Shown here: in pieces, positions 53,568-63,690 of the stretch
How the letters are laid out: every line of letters starts with the position of its first letter
Position numbering within the stretch: the stretch's first letter is position 1
From: Burkholderiaceae bacterium
GTDB lineage: Bacteria > Pseudomonadota > Gammaproteobacteria > Burkholderiales > Burkholderiaceae_C
NCBI GenBank assembly: GCA_016790175.1
Contig: JAEUPI010000140.1
Coordinates: forward strand, 1-64,000
Direction of reading: 5' to 3'
Length of the DNA: 64,000 nt
Notes under the pieces: generated by a model
Databases searched by the model: none
Seen by the model: the letters and a program-made list of their open reading frames with translations, nothing else
Told to the model about the DNA's origin: nothing
Made by a program: the position numbers and the translations under genes

Positions 53568-54176
53568 ATGGCCCGCCTGACCGACCCGACCGACGCCCGC
53601 CTTCGACCCCTGCCCAACCTGATCTTCGCGAGCCGCTGGCTGCAGCTGCCGCTGTACCTCGGGCTGATCCTGGCCCAGGGGGTGTACGTCTTTCATTTCT
53701 GGGTCGAGCTGGTGCATCTGATCGAGGCAGCGATCGGCAACAAGGGCGCGCTCGATCAGCTGGTCACGAGCATCGGCTACAAGAGCGACGCGCAGGTCAC
53801 CAGCCTGAACGAGACGATCATCATGCTGGTCGTGCTGGCGCTGATCGACGTGGTGATGATCAGCAACCTGCTGATCATGGTCATCGTCGGCGGCTACGAG
53901 ACCTTTGTGTCCCGGCTGCGTCTCGAAGGACACCCCGACCAGCCCGAATGGCTGAGCCACGTGAATGCGTCGGTGCTGAAGGTCAAGCTGGCCACGGCCA
54001 TCATCGGCATTTCGTCGATCCACTTGTTGAAGACCTTCATCAACGCGGCCAACTACACCGACAAGGTGCTGCTGTGGCAGACGGTGATCCACATCGCCTT
54101 CCTGTTCTCGGCGCTGGCGATCGCACTGGCCGACCGGCTGATGTCGCCGGTCGGCGGCGACGCGGGCAAGCACTGA
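53568..54176 (+). CDS. UPF0114/YqhA-family membrane protein
   Basis: 202 residues with about four membrane helices: [75 protein letters not shown] and a C-terminal helix. This is the YqhA/UPF0114 (TIGR00645) pattern; function is poorly known, possibly a channel or stress protein. ATG at 53568; TAGAAT at 53504-53509 may be the -10 of a promoter. Confidence 0.88.
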   Translation: MARLTDPTDARLRPLPNLIFASRWLQLPLYLGLILAQGVYVFHFWVELVHLIEAAIGNKGALDQLVTSIGYKSDAQVTSLNETIIMLVVLALIDVVMISNLLIMVIVGGYETFVSRLRLEGHPDQPEWLSHVNASVLKVKLATAIIGISSIHLLKTFINAANYTDKVLLWQTVIHIAFLFSALAIALADRLMSPVGGDAGKH

Positions 54177-54257
54177 GCCCGCGCGCGCGACGCCGGAAGG
54201 CGTCGCGCGGCTGGCTAAGGACGGCCGGCGATTTCACGCCCGACGGCGCGGGCAGGA

Positions 54258-55490
54258 CTACCCAGGAGGTTCGGCGGGCGAGTTGTCGGCACGGCCCGCC
54301 AGCCAAAGCATGGTGCTGCCGACGAGCCCTGCAATCAACGAGCCGCACAACACGCCGAGCTTCACCTGGACGTCGTACGACGGTCCCTGCCCTTCGAAGC
54401 CCAGCGTACCGATGAACAGGCTCATCGTGAATCCGACGCCGCACAGCGCCGCGACGCCGGCGATCTGTGTCCAGCCGGCCTGCGCGGGCCGGCGGGCGAG
54501 GCCCAGCTGCACCATCAGCCAGACGCTGCCGAAGACACCCAGGAACTTGCCGACGACCAGACCGAGCACGATGCCGAGCGTCACCGGAGCGGCGAGCGCC
54601 GCGACACCGGCGCCCTGTAGCGACACGCCGGCGTTGACGAACGCAAAGCACGGCAGCACGCCGAACGCCACCCAGGGGTGCAGGCCGTTCTCGAGCTCGA
54701 GCGCGGGTCGGCGATCGCCGGACCCGCGGGTCGGAATCGCCAGCGCGGTGACCACGCCGGCCAGCGTGGCATGCACGCCGGACTTCAGCACGAACAGCCA
54801 GATCACGAGGCCGACGAATACATAGGCCTCCACCCGTTCGACACGTGCCGCCCGCAGTGCCGCCAGCGCCAGGATGCCGACCACAGCCCCGGCCAGCATC
54901 GTCAACGAGAGCTGCTCGGTGTAGAAGAGCGCGATGACGATGATGGCGCCCAGGTCGTCGATGATGGCCACGGCGGTGAGGAACACCTTGAGCGAGATCG
55001 GCACTCGCCGTCCGAGCAGGCTCAACACACCGAGTGCAAAGGCGATGTCGGTGGCCGTGGGGATCGCCCAGCCGCGCAACGCCACGGCGTCGCCCCGGTT
55101 GATTGCGGCGTAAATCAACGCCGGCACCGCCATGCCGCCGAGCGCGGCCACCATCGGCAGCAGGGCCTGCCTGCGGTCGGCCAGCTCGCCCTGCGTCCAT
55201 TCGCGCTTGATCTCGAGGCCCACGAGAAAGAAGAACACCGCCATCCACAAGTCGTTGACCCAGACCAGCAACGGCTTGGCAAGCACCAGTGCATCGCCAC
55301 CGATGCGCACCTCACCCGGCAGCTGGATCCACGCGAAGTAGTGCGGCGCCCAGGGCGAATTGCTGAGCAGCAACGCCGCAAGCGCCGCGGCGCCGAGCAC
55401 CAGACCGCCAGACGATTCGTGCTCGAAGAAACGCAGCCACGCTGGCGTGGTGCGTCCGGCGTCGGAGCCGGTGTCCTTGTCAGCTTGCAT
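54258..55490 (-). CDS. nhaA: Na+/H+ antiporter NhaA
   Basis: 410 residues with about twelve helices. NhaA exchanges sodium for protons to control internal pH and sodium. The paired aspartates in AVAIIDDLGAI (E. coli Asp163/Asp164) and the TM4 segment GWAIPTATDIAFALGVL are present. The ATG at 55488-55490 gives a short hydrophilic N-terminus; the longer frame crosses the fumarase promoter. Divergent from the fumarase gene. Confidence 0.95.
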   Translation of the reverse strand: MQADKDTGSDAGRTTPAWLRFFEHESSGGLVLGAAALAALLLSNSPWAPHYFAWIQLPGEVRIGGDALVLAKPLLVWVNDLWMAVFFFLVGLEIKREWTQGELADRRQALLPMVAALGGMAVPALIYAAINRGDAVALRGWAIPTATDIAFALGVLSLLGRRVPISLKVFLTAVAIIDDLGAIIVIALFYTEQLSLTMLAGAVVGILALAALRAARVERVEAYVFVGLVIWLFVLKSGVHATLAGVVTALAIPTRGSGDRRPALELENGLHPWVAFGVLPCFAFVNAGVSLQGAGVAALAAPVTLGIVLGLVVGKFLGVFGSVWLMVQLGLARRPAQAGWTQIAGVAALCGVGFTMSLFIGTLGFEGQGPSYDVQVKLGVLCGSLIAGLVGSTMLWLAGRADNSPAEPPG

Positions 55491-55582
55491 GCAGAACTCG
55501 TTGGCTACACTGGAACGGCCCGGCGCATGCGCCGACCTGCCCATTCGCGCGGCAGCCCGGGGTTCGAACACAGAGGATCCGT

Positions 55583-57109
55583 ATGGCCACCAGCATCTCG
55601 CAAAACGATCTGATCGACAGCATCGCCGCCGCGTTGCAGTACATCAGCTACTACCACCCGGCCGACTATATCCAGCATCTCGCGCGTGCCTACGCCGCCG
55701 AGCAGAGCCCCGCGGCCAAGGACGCGATGGCCCAGATTCTCACCAACTCGAAGATGTGTGCCGAAGGCCGGCGCCCGATCTGCCAGGACACCGGCATCGT
55801 CAATGTGTTCCTCAAGATCGGCATGGATGTCCGGTTCGCGGGGTTCACCGGCTCGCTGGCCGATGCCGTGAACGAAGGCGTGCGCCGCGCCTATCTGGAC
55901 CCCGACAACAAGCTGCGCGGATCGGTGCTCGCCGATCCGCAGTTCGAACGCAAGAACACCTTGGACAACACGCCCGCGGTGATCCACATGGAGCTGGTGC
56001 CCGGCGACACGGTCGATGTCAATGTCGCGGCCAAGGGCGGCGGCAGCGAGAACAAGAGCAAGTTCGTGATGATGAACCCCAGCGACAACCTGGTCGACTG
56101 GGTGCTGAAGACCGTGCCCACCATGGGCGCTGGCTGGTGCCCGCCGGGCATGCTCGGCATCGGCATCGGCGGCACGGCCGAGAAGGCGATGCTGCTGGCC
56201 AAGGAAGTGCTGATGAAGCCGATCGACATGTTCGAGCTGCGCCGGCGCGGGCCGCAGAACAAGCTCGAGGCACTGCGCATCGAGCTGTGCGACAAGGTCA
56301 ATGCGCTGGGCATCGGCGCGCAGGGCCTGGGTGGACTGACGACCGTGCTCGACGTGAAGATCGCGACCTACCCCACACATGCCGCCAGCAAGCCGGTGGC
56401 GATGATCCCCAATTGCGCCGCCACCCGGCACGCACACTTCGTGCTCGACGGATCGGGGCCCGCGTATCTCGAGCCGCCGAGCCTCGACCTGTGGCCCGAC
56501 GTGCAATGGCAACCCGACTACAACAAGAGCAGGCGCGTCAACCTCGACTCACTCACCAAGGCCGAGGTCGCGAGCTGGAAGCCCGGCGATACGCTGCTGC
56601 TGTCGGGCCGCATGCTCACCGGCCGCGACGCGGCCCACAAGCGCATCCAGGACATGCTGGCCAGAGGCGAGAAGCTGCCGGTGGACTTCAGCAACCGGGT
56701 CATCTACTACGTGGGCCCGGTCGACCCGGTGCGCGACGAGGTGGTCGGCCCGGCGGGACCCACCACCGCGACGCGCATGGACAAGTTCACCGAGATGATG
56801 CTGGCGCAAACCGGGCTGATCGCGATGGTCGGCAAGGCCGAGCGCGGGCCGGTGGCCATCGAGGCGATCCGCAAACACCGCAGCGCGTACCTGATGGCGG
56901 TGGGCGGCGCCGCCTACCTGGTGGCCAAGGCGATCAAGGCGGCCAAGGTGCTCGCCTTCGCCGACCTCGGCATGGAGGCGATCTACGAGTTCGATGTCAA
57001 AGACATGCCGGTCACCGTGGCCGTCGATGCCGGCGGCACCAGTGTGCACGACACCGGCCCGCGCGAGTGGCGCTCGCGCATCGAGAAGATCCCGGTTTCC
57101 GCGGCCTGA
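55583..57109 (+). CDS. fumA: fumarate hydratase class I (iron-sulfur)
   Basis: 508 residues. Class I [4Fe-4S] fumarase: N-terminal alpha part with NSKMCAEGRRPICQDTG (cluster cysteine), MGAGWCPPGMLGIGIGG, and a C-terminal part with PVDPVRDEVVGPAGPTT and MVGKAERGPVA. Oxygen-sensitive TCA enzyme, different from FumC. ATG at 55583. Divergent from nhaA by 92 bases. Symbol by analogy with the E. coli class I enzymes. Confidence 0.93.
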   Translation: MATSISQNDLIDSIAAALQYISYYHPADYIQHLARAYAAEQSPAAKDAMAQILTNSKMCAEGRRPICQDTGIVNVFLKIGMDVRFAGFTGSLADAVNEGVRRAYLDPDNKLRGSVLADPQFERKNTLDNTPAVIHMELVPGDTVDVNVAAKGGGSENKSKFVMMNPSDNLVDWVLKTVPTMGAGWCPPGMLGIGIGGTAEKAMLLAKEVLMKPIDMFELRRRGPQNKLEALRIELCDKVNALGIGAQGLGGLTTVLDVKIATYPTHAASKPVAMIPNCAATRHAHFVLDGSGPAYLEPPSLDLWPDVQWQPDYNKSRRVNLDSLTKAEVASWKPGDTLLLSGRMLTGRDAAHKRIQDMLARGEKLPVDFSNRVIYYVGPVDPVRDEVVGPAGPTTATRMDKFTEMMLAQTGLIAMVGKAERGPVAIEAIRKHRSAYLMAVGGAAYLVAKAIKAAKVLAFADLGMEAIYEFDVKDMPVTVAVDAGGTSVHDTGPREWRSRIEKIPVSAA

Positions 57110-57122
57110 GGCGGCTGCGCGT

Positions 57123-57146
57123 CCGTGGCTCAGGCAGGAGCCACGG
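57123..57146. terminator. convergent hairpin at the ends of fumarase and GGDEF-EAL genes
   Basis: Nine-base-pair perfect stem CCGTGGCTC (57123-57131) and GAGCCACGG (57138-57146), loop AGGCAG. It covers the last codons of the GGDEF-EAL gene and lies 13 bases after the fumarase stop. No T-tract on either strand, so its activity as an intrinsic terminator is unsure. Confidence 0.4.
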
Positions 57147-59868
57147 CCTGGTGGCGGGCCAGGAATTCGGGCACATCGGCGGCCGGCATCGGCCGCGCCA
57201 CCAGATAGCCCTGCAACTCGTCGCAGCCCAGTTCGCTCAGTCGCTGCGCCTGCTCGGGCGTCTCGACACCCTCGGCCACCACCTGCATGTTCAGCGCACG
57301 CGCGAGCGCAACGATCGATCGCGTGACTGCCATCGCAGACGAACTTGTCGCGAGTTCGATGACGAAACTGCGATCCACCTTGAGGATGCTGATGGGCAGT
57401 TTCTGCAGGTACGACAGCGACGAGTAACCCGTGCCGAAGTCGTCGAGCGCGATCTGCACACCCAGCCGGCGTACGGCGCGCAAGGCGGCGATCGCGGGTC
57501 CGGAGTCGCCGACGAAGATGCTCTCGGTCACCTCGATCTCCAAGGCGTCGGGCGGAATACCGGTGCGCTGCAGCGCGGTGGCAATCTGCTCAACGAACGA
57601 CGGGTCATGCAGCTGCCGAGTCGACACATTGACGGCCACCGTGCGCAGCGGGAGGTGCCGGGCGCGCCAGGTGGCGACCTGACGGCACGCGGCTTCGATC
57701 GCCCAATGACCCACGGGTCCGATGAGCCCGGTTTCCTCGAGCAGTTGAACGAAGCGCCCTGGCGCCACGAGACCGCGCTGCGGATGCCGCCAGCGCAGCA
57801 GCGCCTCGGCCGAGTGGACATCGCCTGAACGCACGCGCTCGCGCGGCTGGTAGTGCAACTCGAACTCGCCGCGTTCGAGCGCAAATTGCAGGTCGGCCAG
57901 GATCTCAGAGCGCTCGCTGATGCGCACGTCCATCTGCGCCTCGAACCAGGCCGCGCAGTGACCACCACGTGCCTTGGCGCTGTACATCGCCATGTCGGCG
58001 CGGCGCAGCAGGTCCGTCACCGAGTGGCCGTCGTCCGGATGATGGGCGATCCCTATGCTCGCCGCGACAGCCACCGATCGGCCCTGGATCGACATCGGTT
58101 CGGCCAGGCCTCTGACGATCGCCTCGGCCAGTGTCTGCGCCTCGGCGCGCGCGCCCGGCATCAGCACCACGAATTCATCGCCGCCGGGTCGCGCCACGAG
58201 CCCCTGCGCGGGCACTGCCGCGCCCAGGCGCCGAGCCATTTCGCGCAGCAGATCGTCGCCGGCCTGATGACCCAGCGCGTCGTTGACTTCCTTGAAGCGA
58301 TCGAGGTCGATGAACAGCAGCGACAACGGAACGGGCGAACCCATGCCCTGCTCCAGCGCCTCGAGCATGCCACTGCGATTGGCCAGACCGGTGAGGCTGT
58401 CGCGCGTGGCGCGTTCGACGAGACGCCGTTCCCGGTCGGCCGCGGTGAGCGCCACTGCCACGCGCGTGCCGAGCTCGTCGATCTCGCGCTGCGCATCGGA
58501 CGACGGCATGCCGTCGTCCGCGACAGCCACGACGATCAGCGCGACCAACGAGCCTTCCATGCGCACAGGCCTCACATGCAGCCGGGCGGCGCCCCAGTCG
58601 GTCGACTGCATCAACGCCTGCGGCAAGGCGGCGCAGCGCTTCAGCTCGTCACCCGGGCCCAGATCGGCGCACAAGGATTCGGCCTGCGGCAGGCTGGCCA
58701 GTGTGAAAGCTCCGCTCGCACGATGCAGGCGAGCCAGGCCGCGCGGCGAACGATCGATCTCCACGACGAGCACGGACGCCCCCGGTATCAGCTGGGTCAC
58801 GCGTTGTGCCACGCGTTGCAGGATGCCCGGGACATCCAGGCCATTGAGAATGGCGCGGTCGATGGCTGAATGCACCTCGAAGGCCTCGACCTGTTGCCCG
58901 AGGTGTTCGGCCATGTGGTTGAACGACTGCGCCAATTCGCCGAACTCGTCGGCGCTGTCGTGGTTCACCCGTGCAGAAAAGTCGCGGCCCGACAGCCGCC
59001 GCGTGCCGGCGATCAGCCGCTCCAGCGGCACCATGGTGCGCCTCACCTGCACCAGGCCGAGCATGACCACCAGCAGCAGCGTGGCCAGAACGCCGAGCCC
59101 GGCGGTCCGGATCAGCGCAACCGAATCCAGCGACACATCGGCGGCGCGGTCCAGGTTCATGAACACCCAGTCGTCGACACCGAAATCCGAGCGCAGGAAG
59201 AGGCCCCAGCGCGCCGGCTGCGAAACCGCGGCGTCTTCGCCGGCCGGCGAGGCGCCGACCAGGTTCGACCACGGACAGTAGATGATCTGACCATGCATCG
59301 TGAAGACACAGACACGGTGACCGGTCGCATCTGCGCGCAACTCGCCGAACAGGAAGCCCGGCTCGACTTCGGCAATCCAGCGACTGCCCGATGGTTCGCG
59401 TGGCGGCAGCGCGATCAGCGCCGGCGCCGCCTCGTCACCGGCCGCGACACCCAAGAACAAGCCGGCCGTCGCGCGGCTGGTCGCCTGCGCCGGGTCGGTC
59501 AGGGACTCGCGCCACCGCTCCCACAAGGCCCGGTCGCCGGCCTCGTACATGCCTTGACCGTCGACCTTCGCGACGTCACGCAGCACGGGCCCTCGCCGTG
59601 CGTCGCTCGCCGTCGGGGTCTTGGTGCTGCCCTGATCGGCGACGACCTGCAGCAGCGTGCGCGCCACGAGCAGGTTGTCCAGCACCGAGAGTCCGGCGAA
59701 CTTGGCGGCCTGGACCCGCTGCTTCTGCGCCTGCGTCGCGAAATGTTCGCTCAGCGCGTCATGGATGAGCCAGCCGAACAGCCCAATCGGCACGGCCGCC
59801 GCGATCATCAGGGTCCAGAAGATCCGCCGCCCGGCTCGGCTGCGCAGGAAGAAGCCGTGGATCCTCAC
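57130..59868 (-). CDS. membrane GGDEF-EAL cyclic-di-GMP protein
   Basis: 912 residues with a GTG start. Order: membrane helix near residue 20, periplasmic sensor region to about 255, second helix, HAMP linker, GAF-like part (about 345-510), GGDEF ([10 protein letters not shown], intact) and EAL ([26 protein letters not shown], intact). Both c-di-GMP synthesis and breakdown motifs are complete, so it could do either. A GspG-like prepilin gene lies upstream on the same strand, suggesting a link to pili or secretion. Confidence 0.93.
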   Translation of the reverse strand: MRIHGFFLRSRAGRRIFWTLMIAAAVPIGLFGWLIHDALSEHFATQAQKQRVQAAKFAGLSVLDNLLVARTLLQVVADQGSTKTPTASDARRGPVLRDVAKVDGQGMYEAGDRALWERWRESLTDPAQATSRATAGLFLGVAAGDEAAPALIALPPREPSGSRWIAEVEPGFLFGELRADATGHRVCVFTMHGQIIYCPWSNLVGASPAGEDAAVSQPARWGLFLRSDFGVDDWVFMNLDRAADVSLDSVALIRTAGLGVLATLLLVVMLGLVQVRRTMVPLERLIAGTRRLSGRDFSARVNHDSADEFGELAQSFNHMAEHLGQQVEAFEVHSAIDRAILNGLDVPGILQRVAQRVTQLIPGASVLVVEIDRSPRGLARLHRASGAFTLASLPQAESLCADLGPGDELKRCAALPQALMQSTDWGAARLHVRPVRMEGSLVALIVVAVADDGMPSSDAQREIDELGTRVAVALTAADRERRLVERATRDSLTGLANRSGMLEALEQGMGSPVPLSLLFIDLDRFKEVNDALGHQAGDDLLREMARRLGAAVPAQGLVARPGGDEFVVLMPGARAEAQTLAEAIVRGLAEPMSIQGRSVAVAASIGIAHHPDDGHSVTDLLRRADMAMYSAKARGGHCAAWFEAQMDVRISERSEILADLQFALERGEFELHYQPRERVRSGDVHSAEALLRWRHPQRGLVAPGRFVQLLEETGLIGPVGHWAIEAACRQVATWRARHLPLRTVAVNVSTRQLHDPSFVEQIATALQRTGIPPDALEIEVTESIFVGDSGPAIAALRAVRRLGVQIALDDFGTGYSSLSYLQKLPISILKVDRSFVIELATSSSAMAVTRSIVALARALNMQVVAEGVETPEQAQRLSELGCDELQGYLVARPMPAADVPEFLARHQAVAPA

Positions 59869-59904
59869 CGGGCTTCACCGTGCGCAGGCGTCATGTCGGC
59901 CCGC

Positions 59905-60423
59905 TCAGTAGTCGGCGGCGGGTCCGACGAACTTGCCGTTGTTGCCGCGCACGATGTCGTCGCGGCTCATCTGTGCGGTCAGCGGCGGCGCCGAGCGCCC
60001 GTCGGGGCCCATGCTGTACAGGTCGAAGTCGGTGTTGATCGGCACCAGCGAATGGTCCTTGCGTGCATGGCCGCGCGCACCGCGCGCGTTCATGTTCAGG
60101 TATCGATAGGAATTGCCCCATGGGTCCTTGGGGTCTCCCAGCCCGACGTCGGCCAGCGACGGCGGATAGTCGCGCGCGTCTTGGAAATAGCGTTCGATCG
60201 CGCTTGACATCATCGTGATGTCACGGATCGCCTGGTCGCGTTTCACCCGCTCGCGATAGCCGTTCCACGCCGGAACGGCCAGGCTCATCAGCACGGCGAA
60301 GATCCCCAACGCCACCGCCAACTCGACCAGCGTGAAGCCACGCCGCGTTCGCGCGGCCGGCCCGCGGCCGGCATGTTCGATGTGTCGCTCCCGGCGCACA
60401 GCGCCGCCCCCCGCGATTTCCAT
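59905..60423 (-). CDS. GspG/type IV pilin-like protein (prepilin)
   Basis: About 172 residues from the ATG at 60423; the start is uncertain. A prepilin peptidase site RRGFTLVELAVALGIFAVLM opens the mature part (Gly then Phe1, Glu5), after a long basic leader of about 27 residues. The DPWGNSYRYLNMN motif resembles the C-terminal calcium site of GspG pseudopilins. No other type II secretion gene is adjacent, so it is an orphan. Confidence 0.8.
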   Translation of the reverse strand: MEIAGGGAVRRERHIEHAGRGPAARTRRGFTLVELAVALGIFAVLMSLAVPAWNGYRERVKRDQAIRDITMMSSAIERYFQDARDYPPSLADVGLGDPKDPWGNSYRYLNMNARGARGHARKDHSLVPINTDFDLYSMGPDGRSAPPLTAQMSRDDIVRGNNGKFVGPAADY

Positions 60424-60548
60424 GGTGCCTGCATTCTCGGCACCGAGGACCGGCACTTGAGCGTCAACAGATCACATTCGGTTGCACGTCCTCCGCGCTC
60501 GCGGCGGAATGAGCAGTTCCGCACGCACCAGCAATGCAACAGAGCCGA

Positions 60549-61787
60549 TCAGGCCTGCCGCACCACCCGCTGCGGATACGGAATCTCGACGCCCAGTTCG
60601 GTCAGGCACCTCAGCGCAGCCAGGTTCACGTCGCTGCGCACGTTGCCCTGGCCGTTCTCGGGGTCGCCGATCCAGAACACGATCGTGAGTTCGAGCCCGT
60701 CGGCGGCGAAATTCGACAACTGCACGCCGGGCGCCGGATCGGCCAGCACCCGCGGCACGCCGGCGACGGCGGCCTGCAACGCCGGCATCACACGATCGAG
60801 ATCGCTGCCGTAGGCCACCTGCACGGCGGTCGTCGACGCCACCTTGGTGTCGGCGAACGAACAGTTCTCGACGCGCTGGGTGATCAGCAGTTCGTTGGGC
60901 ACGATCGACTCGCGCCCGTTGAGCGCCCGGATCACCGTGTAGCGTGTGGTGATGTCGGTGATGCGGCCTTCGAAGTTGTCCACGCGCACCACGTCGCCGA
61001 TGCGCAGGCTGCGCTCGGCCAGGATCACGAAGCCCGACACGTAGTTGGCGGCCAGCTTCTGCAGGCCGAAGCCGATGCCCACGCCGACGGCGCCGCCGAG
61101 CACACCGAGGGCACCGATCGGGATGCCCGCCGCCGACAGCGCCACCAGCAGGCCGATCAGCATCAGCACCGCGCGCGTGGCGTTGGCCGCGATCTTGCGC
61201 AGCGACAGGTTCACGCCGCCAGCCGCGAGCAGCCGCGCCTCGATCGCCGCCGAGAGCCACAGCACCAGCACCAGCGCGGCCAGCGCGGTGAACGCGCCTT
61301 CCAGCAGGCTGCGCAGCGAGACGTTGGTGCCGGCGATCTTCCACTGCAGCGCGTCGAGTTCGGCCAGCACCAGCGGCAGCAGGTCGGTGATCCACAGCAC
61401 CAGCATCAGCCAGACGCCCCACGACACCGTGCGCTCGACCGTGCGCACGACCGGCGACTTCGGAAAGGCCACGTGCAGCACACGCACGACGACGCGAATG
61501 ATGGCCAGGCTCGCGAGGATCGGCACCGCGAGCTTGAGCAGCGCGATCGTCAGATGCGGCGCCAGCGCCAGGCGGGCGATCCAGGTCAGAGCCAGCGCCA
61601 GCAGCGGGAACAGCGCGCCATCGAAGCCGCGGTCACCGAACCAGATGCTGCCTTTGGATCGGCGACGCGTCAGCCGCACCAGGGCCCAGGCGAATGCCAC
61701 GCAAAGGGCCAGCACGCCCAGCTCTGCCAGCGCGGCGGGGCGCATCAGCGCGGCGAGCAGCTCGCCGAGGCTTTCCTTGCCGGCCAT
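60549..61787 (-). CDS. MscS-family mechanosensitive channel
   Basis: 412 residues with about five to six N-terminal helices, a pore helix region LSAAGIPIGALGVLGGAVGVGIGFGLQKLAANYVSGFVILAE rich in Gly and Ala, then the beta domain with GDVVRVDNFEGRITDITTRYT and a C-terminal domain. Typical small-conductance osmotic-release channel. The start ATG at 61787 is 3 bases after the HDAC-family stop, so they are likely one operon. Confidence 0.92.
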   Translation of the reverse strand: MAGKESLGELLAALMRPAALAELGVLALCVAFAWALVRLTRRRSKGSIWFGDRGFDGALFPLLALALTWIARLALAPHLTIALLKLAVPILASLAIIRVVVRVLHVAFPKSPVVRTVERTVSWGVWLMLVLWITDLLPLVLAELDALQWKIAGTNVSLRSLLEGAFTALAALVLVLWLSAAIEARLLAAGGVNLSLRKIAANATRAVLMLIGLLVALSAAGIPIGALGVLGGAVGVGIGFGLQKLAANYVSGFVILAERSLRIGDVVRVDNFEGRITDITTRYTVIRALNGRESIVPNELLITQRVENCSFADTKVASTTAVQVAYGSDLDRVMPALQAAVAGVPRVLADPAPGVQLSNFAADGLELTIVFWIGDPENGQGNVRSDVNLAALRCLTELGVEIPYPQRVVRQA

Positions 61788-61790
61788 CGC

Positions 61791-62726
61791 TCAGACGTCG
61801 GCCAGCACGCGCAGATGGGCCGCCACGCTGCGCGCCAGCGCGCTGAGGTTGTAGCCGCCTTCGAGGCACGAGACGATGCGGCCCTGCGCATGGCGGTCGG
61901 CGATCTGCTTGATGCGCCGGGTGATCCACTCGTAGTCGGCCTCCACCAGGCCCAGCTGTCCGAGATCGTCTTCGCGGTGTGCGTCGAAGCCGGCGGAGAT
62001 GAACACCATGCGCGGCGCGAACTCGTCCAGGCGCGGCATCCACATCTCGTCGATCAGGCCACGCAGCTCGGTGCCGCGGGTGTACGGCGCGACCGGCAGA
62101 TTGACCATGTTGGTGCCCTTGGGCACGGTGCCGCTGCCCGGGTACAGCGGGTGCTGGAAGAAGCTCGCCATCAGCACGCGCTCGTCGCCGGCAATGATGT
62201 CTTCGGTGCCGTTGCCGTGGTGCACGTCGAAATCGATGATCGCCACGCGCTCGACGCCCAGCACGTCCAGCGCATGCCGCGCGGCGACCGCCACGTTGTT
62301 GTAGAAGCAGAAGCCCATCGCCGCATCGCGCGTCGCATGATGGCCCGGCGGGCGCACGGCGCAGAACGCCGTGCGGCATTCGCCGCGATGCACGGCATCG
62401 GTGGCCGCCACCGCCGCGCCGGCCGCGCGCAGCGCCGCGCGGCGGGTCTGCGCGCAGGCGATGGTGTCCGGGTCGAACGCTACCCGCTCGCCCTGCGACT
62501 CCACCTCGCGCAACTTGTCGTCCAGCTCGAGCAGGTAATGCTCGGTGTGCGCCAGCAGCAGGTCGTCATGCTCGGCCAGCGGAGCGTCGTGGAACGACAA
62601 CGCCATGTCGAGACCGGTGGCGCGCAGGTGATCGCTGATCGCGTCGAGCCGTTGCGGGCATTCCGGGTGGCCCCGCCCCATATCGTGCAAACGGCACTCG
62701 GCGTGGGTGAACAGCGCGGTGGTCAT
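61791..62726 (-). CDS. histone-deacetylase-family amidohydrolase
   Basis: 311 residues. Zinc amidohydrolase of the arginase/HDAC fold with RPPGHHA (His pair), DFDVHHGNGT (metal Asp and His) and AGFDAHRED. Bacterial members deacetylate acetylpolyamines or other small acetyl compounds, or proteins; the substrate here is unknown. ATG at 62726. It is divergent from the moxR operon (34 bases) and followed by mscS. Confidence 0.9.
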   Translation of the reverse strand: MTTALFTHAECRLHDMGRGHPECPQRLDAISDHLRATGLDMALSFHDAPLAEHDDLLLAHTEHYLLELDDKLREVESQGERVAFDPDTIACAQTRRAALRAAGAAVAATDAVHRGECRTAFCAVRPPGHHATRDAAMGFCFYNNVAVAARHALDVLGVERVAIIDFDVHHGNGTEDIIAGDERVLMASFFQHPLYPGSGTVPKGTNMVNLPVAPYTRGTELRGLIDEMWMPRLDEFAPRMVFISAGFDAHREDDLGQLGLVEADYEWITRRIKQIADRHAQGRIVSCLEGGYNLSALARSVAAHLRVLADV

Positions 62727-62760
62727 TCGGGACTCTTGTCTTTTCGGGTAACGTCAGCGG

Positions 62761-63690
62761 ATGGCGTCGAAAGAACTCCCCCGCCAGCTCGCCGCTCTGG
62801 TGGATCAGATTAGCACGATCATCGTCGGCAAGCGGACGCAGATCGAGGACTGCGTGGCCTGCTTGCTGGCCGGCGGCCACCTGTTGATCGAGGACGTGCC
62901 CGGCGTCGGCAAGACCACGCTGGCGCACACGCTGGCGGTCTCGCTCGGACTGAAGTTCTCGCGCGTGCAGTTCACCGCCGACCTCATGCCTTCCGACCTG
63001 GTGGGCGTGAGCGTCTACGAGCGCAGCAAAGAGGCTTTCGTGTTCCACCAGGGACCGGTGTTCGCCCAGGTGCTGCTGGCCGACGAGATCAATCGGGCGG
63101 GCCCGAAGACGCAGAGCGCGCTGCTCGAAGCGATGGAGGAGCACCAGGTTACCGTCGAGAACGAGACCCGTGCGCTGCCGCGGCCGTTCTTCGTGATCGC
63201 CACGCAGAACCCGACCGACCAGCTCGGCACCTACCCGCTGCCCGAGTCGCAGCTCGACCGCTTCTTGATGTGCATCACGCTCGGCTATCCGGACCGTGCG
63301 TCCGAGCGCGCGCTGCTGGCGGGCGAGGACCGGCGCGGCGCGATCGAGCGGCTGCAGCCGCTGATGTCGGCCCAAGCGCTGGTCGCCGCACAACGCGAGG
63401 TGCACGGCGTGCACGCATCGCCTGCGCTGCTCGACTACCTGCAGGCGCTGATCGCGGCGACGCGATCCGGCCAATGGTTCGTCGAGGGCCTGAGCCCGCG
63501 CGCCGGCATCGCCTGGCTGCGCGCGGCGCGTGCCCGTGCACTGATGGCCCAGCGCGACTATGTGGCGCCCGACGACCTGCAGGCCATCGCGCCGCAGACG
63601 ATCGCGCACCGCCTGGTGCCGGTGGCCGGCGCCGGCCGCGGCCGGATCGAGCAGGTGCGCGCCATGATGGAGTCGGTTGCGCTGCCGTGA
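62761..63690 (+). CDS. MoxR-family AAA+ ATPase
   Basis: 309 residues. Walker A DVPGVGKTT, Walker B VLLADEINRAGPKTQSALLEAMEE and sensor ATQNPTDQLGTYPLPESQLDRF are typical of MoxR chaperone ATPases that help assemble other proteins, often with DUF58 and von Willebrand factor A partners. ATG at 62761. The DUF58 gene overlaps its stop (GTGA). Confidence 0.95.
   Translation: MASKELPRQLAALVDQISTIIVGKRTQIEDCVACLLAGGHLLIEDVPGVGKTTLAHTLAVSLGLKFSRVQFTADLMPSDLVGVSVYERSKEAFVFHQGPVFAQVLLADEINRAGPKTQSALLEAMEEHQVTVENETRALPRPFFVIATQNPTDQLGTYPLPESQLDRFLMCITLGYPDRASERALLAGEDRRGAIERLQPLMSAQALVAAQREVHGVHASPALLDYLQALIAATRSGQWFVEGLSPRAGIAWLRAARARALMAQRDYVAPDDLQAIAPQTIAHRLVPVAGAGRGRIEQVRAMMESVALP

Noticed and set aside
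55360..57828. 822-codon plus-strand frame across the fumarase gene
   Set aside because: A different frame of the same strand as fumarase; the fumarase frame carries all the conserved motifs.
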